In this document: piece after piece, positions 1-5,109 of the stretch
Layout: every line of letters begins with the position of its first letter
Position numbering within the stretch: position 1 is the first letter of the stretch
Assembly: GCA_015522885.1 (NCBI GenBank)
Contig: WALJ01000181.1
Span: 1-5,109 of the forward strand
Reading direction: 5' to 3'
Origin: Thermoplasmata archaeon
GTDB lineage: Archaea > Thermoplasmatota > Thermoplasmata > WALJ01
Length of the DNA: 5,109 nt
The notes under the pieces: generated by a model
The model's database searches: none
What the model saw: only the letters and a program-made list of their open reading frames with translations
What the model was told of the DNA's origin: nothing
Made by a program: the position numbers and the translations under genes

Positions 1-656
1 AGTTCCTTTCCGCCCTGAACCCATTCAATCTCTTTGAGAATTCTGTCCGCTTCCCTGTACTTTTCCATGAACTCTGCCCTTTCTTTGAGATGAGATTCAT
101 CGATGCTGTTTAGGATTCCCTGTGCCTTATCAACATCCAGATTCCTTATTGCATCTCCGATATCGGGAATCTTTTCTCCCGCTTTGTCCGCAAGTGATTT
201 CAGCTGTTCCCATCTGTTGAGCATAATTTCAAGTTTTCTTCCTGTGGTGTTCAATCGCTTTATCTCGCTCAATGAGTTCTGAAGATTCCCTGAGAGGAAG
301 TCGTTGTATATCGCATGGGAGTTTATCGGTATTCCCTCTTGTCTGTAGCTTTGCGCTGTGGACAGTTCTCTGTAGAATTCATAGATAGTCTGTGTGTACC
401 TTCCATACCCTACCTCGTTCAGAAATGCTCCTGCCCTTGGGTTCGACATTCCATTCCTCAGTATTGCGAGGAAAACTCCTTTCGGGTTGCTCCTTATTAT
501 CTCCGAGACATATGGCCACGCCTTTCCAGGTGCATTGAGGAGTTCGTTGGTTACTGTGTAAGGGTCTTTCTTTATGGCTTCGATTAGGTGCTGTTTGGCT
601 TTCTCTCGTTTTCCCTTGAACAGGGCGGTGAGGTCATTTATGTGGGATTCATACAT
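1..656 (-). CDS. Helical protein of unknown function, paralog of the upstream gene (partial, runs off left edge)
   Basis: The reading frame is open from the ATG at 656 to the left edge, giving 218 codons with no stop, so the C-terminus is missing. I do not recognise the family. The protein reads as almost entirely alpha-helical and soluble, with no signal peptide or membrane segment. It aligns nearly without gaps to the protein encoded at 649-1287: both start MYE, share KKxP near residue 30, AW near 46, EFY near 93, FLSG (residues 120-123 here), KRL, GxKL and IPDI (163-166 here). In the first 56 residues I count 22 identities. Beyond residue 188 this copy continues with a charged, possibly coiled-coil segment, where its paralog ends in a short charged tail. 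The start is fixed by AGGAGG at 665-670, 8 bases upstream. The ATG overlaps the upstream gene's stop by 8 bases (ATGTATGA), so translation is probably coupled. It lies divergent to a GTPase/HerA operon and could belong to the same system, but that is inference. Confidence 0.9.
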   Translation of the reverse strand, partial: MYESHINDLTALFKGKREKAKQHLIEAIKKDPYTVTNELLNAPGKAWPYVSEIIRSNPKGVFLAILRNGMSNPRAGAFLNEVGYGRYTQTIYEFYRELSTAQSYRQEGIPINSHAIYNDFLSGNLQNSLSEIKRLNTTGRKLEIMLNRWEQLKSLADKAGEKIPDIGDAIRNLDVDKAQGILNSIDESHLKERAEFMEKYREADRILKEIEWVQGGKE

Positions 657-1287
657 CTGCTTTTCCTCCTTTATCTTCGCCTTCTTTGCCGTCCTTTGGT
701 ACCGAGTCTTCTTCGTACAGCATATCCATAATCTCTTTTATAAGTTCCTTAGCCCCCTCGACATCTGCCTCTATGAGATATGGCTCTATATCCGGTATAT
801 CTTTTCCCCTTTTCCTCAGTTCTGGTCTTAATTCGGCCCATTTCCTCCTCAGCTCTCTGAGCTTCTTTCCCCTGATTGCGAGTCTCTTCATCTTCTTAAC
901 GGCCGAATCCATCCTTCCCGAAAGGAAGTGAGAATATGCATCTTGATAGTGCACCCCTATGCCTGCCGCCACACAGGAGTCTATCTCTCTTTTGAGCTTG
1001 TAGAATTCCCTAATCTTAGGTATTCTGGACGAATAACCCAGATATTTAATGACCTCCTCGGCACGCTCTCTTTCTGCGGGATAAAACTCCAGAACCACAC
1101 GGAAAGCCAATTTCTTATCGGCCCGAAAGAGTTCGAAGGAATTCTTCCACGCCCTTTCCGGAGACCGGAACAGTTCTTCCAAAACACCACGGGGATTCTT
1201 CTTCATCTCAACAGAGAGGTGTTTTATAGCCTCCTTTCTTTTCGATTTTAAGAGGGACGCGAGATTCCGCACATCCTCCTCATACAT
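649..1287 (-). CDS. Helical protein of unknown function, tandem paralog of the downstream gene
   Basis: This encodes 212 residues if translation starts at the ATG at 1287. An in-frame ATG at 1311 would add 8 residues. I prefer 1287 because GGAGG at 1294-1298 sits 6 bases upstream of it, and because the paralog at 1-656 begins with the same MYE. I do not recognise the family. The protein is rich in Lys, Arg and Glu, appears all-helical and soluble, and ends in a low-complexity charged tail (about residues 191-212, rich in Lys, Gly, Glu and Asp). Landmarks shared with the paralog are AW (46-47), EFY (94-96), FLSG (121-124), KRL, GKKL and IPDI (164-167). The stop codon lies inside the next gene's start region, an 8-base overlap. 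The gene pair points away from the GTPase gene across about 200 bases, so it could be co-regulated with it. A role as scaffold or partner subunit is a guess. Confidence 0.9.
   Translation of the reverse strand: MYEEDVRNLASLLKSKRKEAIKHLSVEMKKNPRGVLEELFRSPERAWKNSFELFRADKKLAFRVVLEFYPAERERAEEVIKYLGYSSRIPKIREFYKLKREIDSCVAAGIGVHYQDAYSHFLSGRMDSAVKKMKRLAIRGKKLRELRRKWAELRPELRKRGKDIPDIEPYLIEADVEGAKELIKEIMDMLYEEDSVPKDGKEGEDKGGKADV
665..670 (-). promoter_or_regulatory. Ribosome binding site AGGAGG of the partial paralog gene
   Basis: On the minus strand AGGAGG lies 8 bases upstream of the ATG at 656, inside the end of the preceding coding region. It matches the archaeal 16S anti-Shine-Dalgarno and supports the internal start in an overlapping gene pair. 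Confidence 0.8.
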
Positions 1288-1384
1288 GGATTTCCTCCGG
1301 TTCTGTTTCAAACTCCATCATTGAGTCAATCTTTCTCTCGAACTCTAAATTTCTGCGATTTATCCACATAGCGTTTGCCGGCAT
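1280..1384 (-). CDS. Possible 34-residue leader ORF upstream of the paralog pair
   Basis: A short minus-strand frame opens at the ATG at 1384, three codons after an in-frame TAA, and ends at TGA 1282-1280. It encodes a charged peptide starting MPANAMW and ending EEIHV. Its stop overlaps the next gene's ATG as ATGTATGA, the same junction as between the two paralogs. That resemblance is weak support, because any gene beginning Met-Tyr-Glu creates this out-of-frame TGA. An AAGG-type purine tract precedes the ATG, but no strong ribosome binding site does. It could be a real small protein, a leader peptide coupling translation, or chance. No family is recognised. Confidence 0.3.
   Translation of the reverse strand: MPANAMWINRRNLEFERKIDSMMEFETEPEEIHV
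1294..1298 (-). promoter_or_regulatory. Ribosome binding site GGAGG that decides the start of the 212-residue protein
   Basis: GGAGG on the minus strand lies 6 bases upstream of the ATG at 1287. It lies inside the longer frame that begins at 1311, which argues that the longer form is not the main product. Confidence 0.8.
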
Positions 1385-1452
1385 ATTCCTTTATCCTTTT
1401 ATCTTTTTCTAAGAAGATTGTGTGTTCCAAATCTCTTTTCTATCAATCCGAA

Positions 1453-1470
1453 CCAAAACTTTTTTATTGG
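1453..1470 (+). promoter_or_regulatory. TATA-box-like promoter of the GTPase/HerA operon (leaderless type)
   Basis: A T-rich box, TTTTTTATTGG at 1460-1470, is centred about 25 bases upstream of the GTPase ATG at 1489. That is the usual distance from an archaeal TATA box to the transcription start. No GGAGG or GGTGA lies between it and the ATG, so the transcript probably starts at or next to the start codon. The box sits in an imperfect palindrome bounded by CCAA (1453-1456) and TTGG (1467-1470). The divergent minus-strand cluster must also be promoted from about 1385-1460, but I see no convincing box for it. Confidence 0.55.
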
Positions 1471-1488
1471 AGTACCCTATGACCGCCT

Positions 1489-2454
1489 ATGGCAGTAGCA
1501 GTACTTGGAGACCGCGGATGCGGAAAGACGGTTTTTCTCAGCTTGCTCTATGAAACGCAGGTGACATACACCAACGAAACGAAGGGAGACTTCAGGTTCA
1601 TCTCTTCACCGGGCTATGTGAACACGATGGGAAAGATAGTCAACGGATTGAGAATGGGTAACTGGCCCGAGGCAACCCTAAAGGGTCTGTTAGCGAAATA
1701 CTGGTTCCTCTTCGGATACAGGAAGATGTTCCCGCCCAATAAATACGATGCGGTGAAGTTCACCATCTATGATATCGCTGGAGAAGATGTCAACATAATC
1801 GACGAACTGATAGCCCCCTATCAGGAGGAAGGCATGGGAGGAATAGTATACGAAGACCTTCCCGATGGCCTCAGGACTCTGCTGGACTGCAATGTTCTGG
1901 TATTCCTCATCGATGCGAGCAGGATAAACGCAGAGGTAAGAAGTGAAGAGTATGAAAGCATGATGGCGTATGACACCTTTATGGCAACTCTCATATCTAT
2001 CGTGGCTGAATACCGATCTAAAAAGGCCGGGGAGCTCAAGGACAAAAGCAAGCTTTATCCGGTATTCCTCATGACCAAATTTGATATGGTCGATAGAAAA
2101 ATATTTGAAGGGCTCAGGATACCTCCGAAATATCCTTCCGCTGACAGAAAAAGCGTAAAAAAGAGAAAAGCATATGCAGAAAAAATTATGGAGAGCTTCT
2201 ACAGGCAGACTCTGGCACTCAAGTATGGTGGAAAGTTGATGAATGTGGACTTTGATAAGGCCGGATACTTTTTCAGCCAGATAAGAAGCGAAATGGATGA
2301 AGACGGAGAGAACGCTCCGAGGATTGTAAGTGAAAAAGGCACAAGTCATATCGACTATTCCTACAAAGAATACAGGGGTTTCATAGAATATTTCAGAGAA
2401 ATAGCGAGACAGATGCCGGATGCAGTCAAGGATGAACAGGAGTTTTCGGTGTAG
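1489..2454 (+). CDS. P-loop GTPase, double-GTPase-like, first gene of a GTPase/HerA operon
   Basis: A 321-residue soluble protein predicted to bind and hydrolyse GTP. Visible motifs in order: the P-loop GDRGCGKT (residues 7-14) directly after a short first strand; a NWPEAT segment (58-63); DIAGE (95-99), the DxxG switch II motif; a hydrophobic strand ending in LIDAS (140-144); TKFD (196-199), a variant of the NKxD guanine-specificity motif; and a strand near YFFSQIR (260-266), where the last GTPase motif would be expected. The short extension before the P-loop, the 'G-W-P-x-T' segment and DxAGED recall the 'double-GTPase' families of predicted conflict systems; this is from memory, not a search. 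Only one GTPase domain is present. The start is forced by an in-frame TGA at 1480-1482, and the gene looks leaderless. The HerA gene follows after 19 bases, so the two are almost surely co-transcribed. A C-terminal segment (285-321) of acidic helices could be a partner-binding region. Confidence 0.92.
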   Translation: MAVAVLGDRGCGKTVFLSLLYETQVTYTNETKGDFRFISSPGYVNTMGKIVNGLRMGNWPEATLKGLLAKYWFLFGYRKMFPPNKYDAVKFTIYDIAGEDVNIIDELIAPYQEEGMGGIVYEDLPDGLRTLLDCNVLVFLIDASRINAEVRSEEYESMMAYDTFMATLISIVAEYRSKKAGELKDKSKLYPVFLMTKFDMVDRKIFEGLRIPPKYPSADRKSVKKRKAYAEKIMESFYRQTLALKYGGKLMNVDFDKAGYFFSQIRSEMDEDGENAPRIVSEKGTSHIDYSYKEYRGFIEYFREIARQMPDAVKDEQEFSV

Positions 2455-2462
2455 ATGCCGTA

Positions 2463-2467
2463 GGTGA
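2463..2467 (+). promoter_or_regulatory. Ribosome binding site GGTGA of the HerA gene
   Basis: GGTGA lies 6 bases upstream of the ATG at 2474, in the 19-base gap after the GTPase stop. It is complementary to the 3' end of archaeal 16S rRNA. It shows the second cistron uses a ribosome binding site, whereas the first gene has none. Confidence 0.75.
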
Positions 2468-2473
2468 ATATAA

Positions 2474-4342
2474 ATGGGGGATTTTAACCTCAAAATCGGT
2501 GAAAAAGACGGAATGGAATTCGAGATCGGCGCAGAAGATATCGTCACCGAGAGGACTGCTGTCATCGGAATGAGCGGTTCTGGAAAAAGTCACCTTGTTG
2601 GTGTCATATGCGAGGAACTTGCTGAGAAGGGGCTCCCGTTCATAATTATCGACCCGGAGGGGGAATACTTCAGTTTAAAGGAGAAATATGAGACTATATG
2701 GGCGTCTAACTCGAAGAAGGCAGACATCCCTCTTCGAATAGAAATTCTCGATAGGTTAGTGGAAGAAGCTCTGAAACGAAAGGCTCGTGTGATAATAGAC
2801 ACATCCGAGTCGAGCGATGAATTCGAGATTGTTTCGTATCTACTTAAGAAAGTATATGGGATGGAGACGGAAATGAGAGTCCCCGTCACTCTTATCGTGG
2901 AAGAGGCGGACAGGTTCGTACCCCAAAGCGGGGGGGATTCCATAGAAGCTCTGTATGAAATAAGTAGAAGGGGTAGAAAAAGAGGAATAGGTCTCATTGT
3001 CGTAACGCAGCGCCCTGCGATGGTGGATAAGAATGTACTTTCACAGTGTAATAATCAGTTCATAGGAAAACTCAGAAGCGAAAACGACCTGAAGGCAGTA
3101 AAACTCTTTTTCAGCACTAACAAAGAAAGAAACAGACTTCCCGAACTGGAACGCGGGCAATTTTTTGTTATGGGAAACATCTCTTCTACAAATAAATTGA
3201 TACGAGTTAGAGAACGGAAAACCAGAGACGTCGGATTCACACCAAGCATCACGGAAAAAAATGCTTTTACGGTGGGCAACTTTGTCAGGTCTGTCTCTGG
3301 CAATGAAGAGAGTTCTGCAGGTGCACTTAAAGAGGAAATAAAGAGTCCGAGCATACCAAATGCGGAGGCAAATAAAATGAAGAACAGGGAAAGAGAAAGG
3401 GCGCCCGAAACTCCACAGCAGGATGGTATCATGGGTGCTGAAAAACCCAGATATCCTGTCGAGCAGAACGAGATAAAAAAAGAAGAAAAAAACCTATCTC
3501 CTTCTGGTAGCAATCCCCCCAAAGAGGAAAAATCTGTTGGGGCCGTACGGGATTCCTTAACTGTCGAGCATTTTATCTACGGCCCGGTTCCGAAAAAAGG
3601 ATATGCTGTCAGAGCGGAGTCGCCTAATGCACATGCCGGAGAGTACAAGGAGATTCTGAAGGGGTATTTCGTGCCCATCGACCCCATATTTATGAAAGAT
3701 TATTCGCATGAGGCCAGAATGATAGTGAGTTCTCCCGAGATGGAACAGGTGATTTTTTCAAGGATTTTCAAAAGAAGAAAGGTGGATGATAAGGGCAGAG
3801 GAGGGATTTTGAACCACACTGCTATTATACCAAGAAAAGCCCTTGAAAATGGCCTGTCATACAAAAGAATCGATGAGATAATGAGCGATTTCGAGAGAGA
3901 AAACGGGATTCCGATAGGGGGGCTGCAACCTCTTGAGATATCCTATGAAAGAGGAGAGGATGAGGATACTGCCAATGTTCATAATGTAATATCGAAGAGT
4001 TCTCTTGAAAAAATAATAGACTCTTTTCAAAAGAATCAGAGGTCCAAACTCTTCATGATATCAAAGAACAGTACCTTTGAGGTCAGAATAGAACTGGCAT
4101 ATGCCCTCTCCAAAATAATAGACATAAAACTGAAACTGGCCGCTCTGAAGATTATAACGGACCCGCCTCTGCCGCTCATTCTCGAGATATTTCCGAATGT
4201 AGTGATATCGGGAAGAATGATCCATCTTAAACCAAACAGGGGATGGTTTGTCGTGAAGCCTTTCAAAGAAGAAATGGGAATATACACTTCGGTTGAAAAG
4301 GAGAAAGTGGAAAGAACCCTTGAAGAACTGTATGGGAAGTGA
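2474..4342 (+). CDS. HerA/FtsK-type ATPase fused to a GAP1-like C-terminal region
   Basis: A 622-residue protein in three parts. Part one (about 1-255) is a HerA-family ATPase core: Walker A GMSGSGKS (32-39), DPEGEY (60-65), Walker B LIVEEAD (140-146), a basic SRRGRKRG segment (164-171) that could supply the arginine finger, and TQRP (178-181) with the following VLSQCNN typical of HerA proteins. Such ATPases form hexamers that translocate DNA. The N-terminal HAS-barrel of classical HerA (usually about 100 residues) is absent. Part two (about 275-360) is a charged, Pro- and Lys-rich, probably disordered linker. Part three (about 363-622) begins VEHFIYGPVPKKGYAVRAES and has FSRIF (428-432) and DDKGRGGILNHTAII (438-452). 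This layout resembles the N-terminal domain of GTPase-associated protein 1 (GAP1-N), a partner of double-GTPases; the match is from memory of the family. The tail (505-622) may correspond to a further GAP1 segment. Co-transcription with the GTPase suits a direct physical partnership. The ATPase call is firm; the GAP1 call is probable. Confidence 0.93.
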   Translation: MGDFNLKIGEKDGMEFEIGAEDIVTERTAVIGMSGSGKSHLVGVICEELAEKGLPFIIIDPEGEYFSLKEKYETIWASNSKKADIPLRIEILDRLVEEALKRKARVIIDTSESSDEFEIVSYLLKKVYGMETEMRVPVTLIVEEADRFVPQSGGDSIEALYEISRRGRKRGIGLIVVTQRPAMVDKNVLSQCNNQFIGKLRSENDLKAVKLFFSTNKERNRLPELERGQFFVMGNISSTNKLIRVRERKTRDVGFTPSITEKNAFTVGNFVRSVSGNEESSAGALKEEIKSPSIPNAEANKMKNRERERAPETPQQDGIMGAEKPRYPVEQNEIKKEEKNLSPSGSNPPKEEKSVGAVRDSLTVEHFIYGPVPKKGYAVRAESPNAHAGEYKEILKGYFVPIDPIFMKDYSHEARMIVSSPEMEQVIFSRIFKRRKVDDKGRGGILNHTAIIPRKALENGLSYKRIDEIMSDFERENGIPIGGLQPLEISYERGEDEDTANVHNVISKSSLEKIIDSFQKNQRSKLFMISKNSTFEVRIELAYALSKIIDIKLKLAALKIITDPPLPLILEIFPNVVISGRMIHLKPNRGWFVVKPFKEEMGIYTSVEKEKVERTLEELYGK

Positions 4343-4379
4343 GAGTTCTCAGTGAAATGTACGAGCTCTTTCGGTTACA

Positions 4380-4392
4380 TTTTTTATTTATT
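4380..4392 (+). terminator. T-rich terminator-like tract after the HerA gene
   Basis: TTTTTTATTTATT lies 38 bases past the HerA stop, in the gap between convergent genes. Archaeal RNA polymerase terminates at such T-tracts on the non-template strand without needing a hairpin. The following TTGGTATACCCC resembles the sequence after the GTPase promoter box (TTGGAGTACCC), so a promoter role cannot be excluded. Confidence 0.5.
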
Positions 4393-4445
4393 GGTATACC
4401 CCGCAGCTTGCTCCGGTTGGGTTCTTCATTTAGATAATATCGATT

Positions 4446-4559
4446 TTACACATATCCCTTGAAATCACCGATAGACCCCCTCTCCATCCTTTTCAGAGCT
4501 AACTTCAAATCTCTCACCGGAATTACAACCTTCATGTGCCTATACCTGACTCGTATCAT
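4446..4559 (-). CDS. Possible 37-residue basic protein downstream of the 144-residue gene
   Basis: The frame runs from the ATG at 4559 to TAA 4448-4446. It starts one base after the stop of the upstream gene (4561), a spacing typical of coupled genes. The peptide begins MIRVRYRHMKVV, is strongly basic and contains a likely amphipathic helix (RDLKLALKRMERG). An internal ATG at 4535 (Met9) is an alternative start. There is no strong ribosome binding site, so translation would depend on termination-reinitiation. The pairing of an acidic protein with a small basic one is notable, but I recognise no family. It could be a remnant of a longer gene. Confidence 0.42.
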   Translation of the reverse strand: MIRVRYRHMKVVIPVRDLKLALKRMERGSIGDFKGYV

Positions 4560-4560
4560 A

Positions 4561-4995
4561 TCATAGAAAATAAAAAAACTCCGCCTGCACGGTTTCCAGC
4601 AGCAGTTCGTAAAGTTCGTTTTTCTCTTCGATATCCGAGCTAATAATCCTCTCCGACCACTCCATTTTGCCCAGCTTTTCCATGAAATAACCGCAGTCCT
4701 CCATCCTTTCTCGGGCGAAAGAGAAAAGTTCCCTCATTTCGTATATTCTGGGATATGTTTCCTTATAGAAGAGCTCGCCCTTAGTCTCACTGTATTCGTC
4801 ATATTTGTCCACCAATACCATCAATAATGTGCGAGCGCTCTCCATAGTATGAGAAAATCCTATCAAATCGTAGATGAAATCTCTCTCCAAGAAATCTTCG
4901 TGCATTACTTCGTCCAGAGTTTCCCTGAAATTTTCCCAATCCTTTTTCTCCTCTTCCACCGGGTCTATCCATTCTTTGCAGCATCCTTTTGCCAT
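4561..4995 (-). CDS. Acidic helical protein of unknown function
   Basis: A 144-residue protein, rich in Glu and aromatic residues and apparently all-helical. It has no signal peptide, membrane segment or recognisable catalytic motif. Cysteines are at 5, 6 and 101; the CC pair near the N-terminus is too isolated for a metal-binding call. The C-terminus ends in an aromatic cluster (FFYFL). The start is chosen because a TATA-like box sits 22-33 bases upstream and no ribosome binding site is present, so the mRNA is probably leaderless, like that of the GTPase gene. It is convergent to the HerA gene, so it is a separate transcription unit and may or may not belong to the same system. A possible 37-residue ORF follows directly. 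I do not recognise the protein. Confidence 0.82.
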   Translation of the reverse strand: MAKGCCKEWIDPVEEEKKDWENFRETLDEVMHEDFLERDFIYDLIGFSHTMESARTLLMVLVDKYDEYSETKGELFYKETYPRIYEMRELFSFARERMEDCGYFMEKLGKMEWSERIISSDIEEKNELYELLLETVQAEFFYFL

Positions 4996-5016
4996 TGGAT
5001 ATTGTTTGTATAACTT

Positions 5017-5028
5017 CTATTTAAAACT
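5017..5028 (-). promoter_or_regulatory. TATA-like box of the 144-residue gene
   Basis: On the minus strand the box reads AGTTTTAAATAG, centred about 28 bases upstream of the ATG at 4995. This is the archaeal TATA-to-start distance for a leaderless transcript, and no ribosome binding site is present. It differs by one base from the oppositely oriented box at 5065-5076. Confidence 0.6.
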
Positions 5029-5040
5029 ATCTTCAATGCA

Positions 5041-5060
5041 GGCTTCATCCGGCTTCATCC
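5041..5060. repeat. Perfect tandem repeat, 2 x 10 bp, between divergent promoter boxes
   Basis: GGCTTCATCC occurs twice back to back with no mismatch or spacer. The 10-bp period would place both copies on the same face of the DNA helix. It lies 12 bases upstream of the minus-strand TATA-like box and 4 bases before the plus-strand one, a suitable place for an operator. It could also be a chance slippage duplication. Confidence 0.7.
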
Positions 5061-5064
5061 CGAA

Positions 5065-5076
5065 AGTTTTAATTAG
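5065..5076 (+). promoter_or_regulatory. TATA-like box pointing right, for a gene beyond the window
   Basis: AGTTTTAATTAG is nearly identical to the minus-strand box at 5017-5028. A transcription start would be expected around 5095-5100, just before the window ends. No ATG follows in the window, so the gene, if any, uses a start outside it or an alternative codon such as the TTG at 5100. Confidence 0.4.
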
Positions 5077-5109
5077 ATATTTCTTTTCTCATAATCACCT
5101 TGGTCCGGA

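Noticed and set aside
315..831. Plus-strand open frames of 85-90 codons opposite the paralog pair
   Set aside because: Cys- and Tyr-rich translations antisense to two mutually homologous coding regions with good ribosome binding sites; shadow frames.
1285..1311. Longer N-terminus for the 212-residue protein, starting at the ATG at 1311
   Set aside because: The internal ATG at 1287 has GGAGG 6 bases upstream and matches the start of its paralog; the extra 8 residues have no counterpart.
1479..1552. Short plus-strand ORF starting at the ATG at 1479, overlapping the GTPase start in another frame
   Set aside because: Only about 24 codons, no ribosome binding site, and too close to the TATA-like box (about 15 bases) to be the leaderless start.
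1690..2565. Long minus-strand open frame of 291 codons opposite the GTPase gene
   Set aside because: It lies antisense to a gene with clear GTPase motifs, crosses into the HerA gene, and its translation shows no recognisable motif; it is a shadow frame.
2932..2940. Run of G bases suggesting a frameshift in the HerA gene
   Set aside because: The frame continues without break, and the Walker B region before it and the TQRP motif after it are both in the same frame.
3055..3522. Minus-strand 155-codon frame rich in Ser and Leu, looking membrane-like
   Set aside because: It is antisense to the Lys/Glu-rich part of the HerA protein, which automatically yields Ser/Phe/Leu-rich reverse translations.
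5041..5060. CRISPR-like or transposon-end repeat
   Set aside because: Only two 10-bp copies with no spacer and no transposase nearby; better explained as an operator or slippage duplication.
5100..5109. TTG start codon of a rightward gene
   Set aside because: Only three codons are visible and no ribosome binding site is clear, so no gene can be called.

Overview
The window looks archaeal, probably euryarchaeal, but I cannot name the lineage. The evidence is TATA-box-like tracts about 25-28 bases upstream of start codons that have no ribosome binding site (leaderless style), strong GGAGG or GGTGA sites inside operons, heavy use of ATA, AGA and AGG codons, and a HerA-family ATPase. There are no rRNA, tRNA, insertion-sequence or CRISPR features.

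Layout. Positions 1-1384 hold a minus-strand cluster: a possible 34-residue leader ORF, a 212-residue helical protein, and a paralogous helical protein that runs off the left edge. Positions 1385-1488 are a divergent promoter region. Positions 1489-4342 are a plus-strand two-gene operon: a 321-residue P-loop GTPase, then a 622-residue HerA/FtsK-type ATPase fused through a charged linker to a large C-terminal region. Positions 4343-4445 separate convergent units and carry a T-rich terminator-like tract. Positions 4446-4995 hold a minus-strand pair: an acidic helical 144-residue protein and a possible 37-residue ORF starting 1 base after it. Positions 4996-5109 hold facing-away promoter-like boxes flanking a perfect tandem 10-bp repeat; a gene may start to the right of the window.

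How it may work. The core is the GTPase/HerA pair. The GTPase has P-loop, DxAGE and TKxD motifs and resembles the 'double-GTPase' families of predicted prokaryotic conflict systems. The C-terminal half of the HerA protein resembles, by my recollection of the family pattern, the N-terminal region of GTPase-associated protein 1 (GAP1), a usual partner of those GTPases. If so, one polypeptide joins the GTPase partner domain to a DNA-pumping type ATPase. The divergently transcribed helical paralogs may be further subunits. No nuclease, protease or other obvious effector is visible here, so any defence or conflict role is inference.
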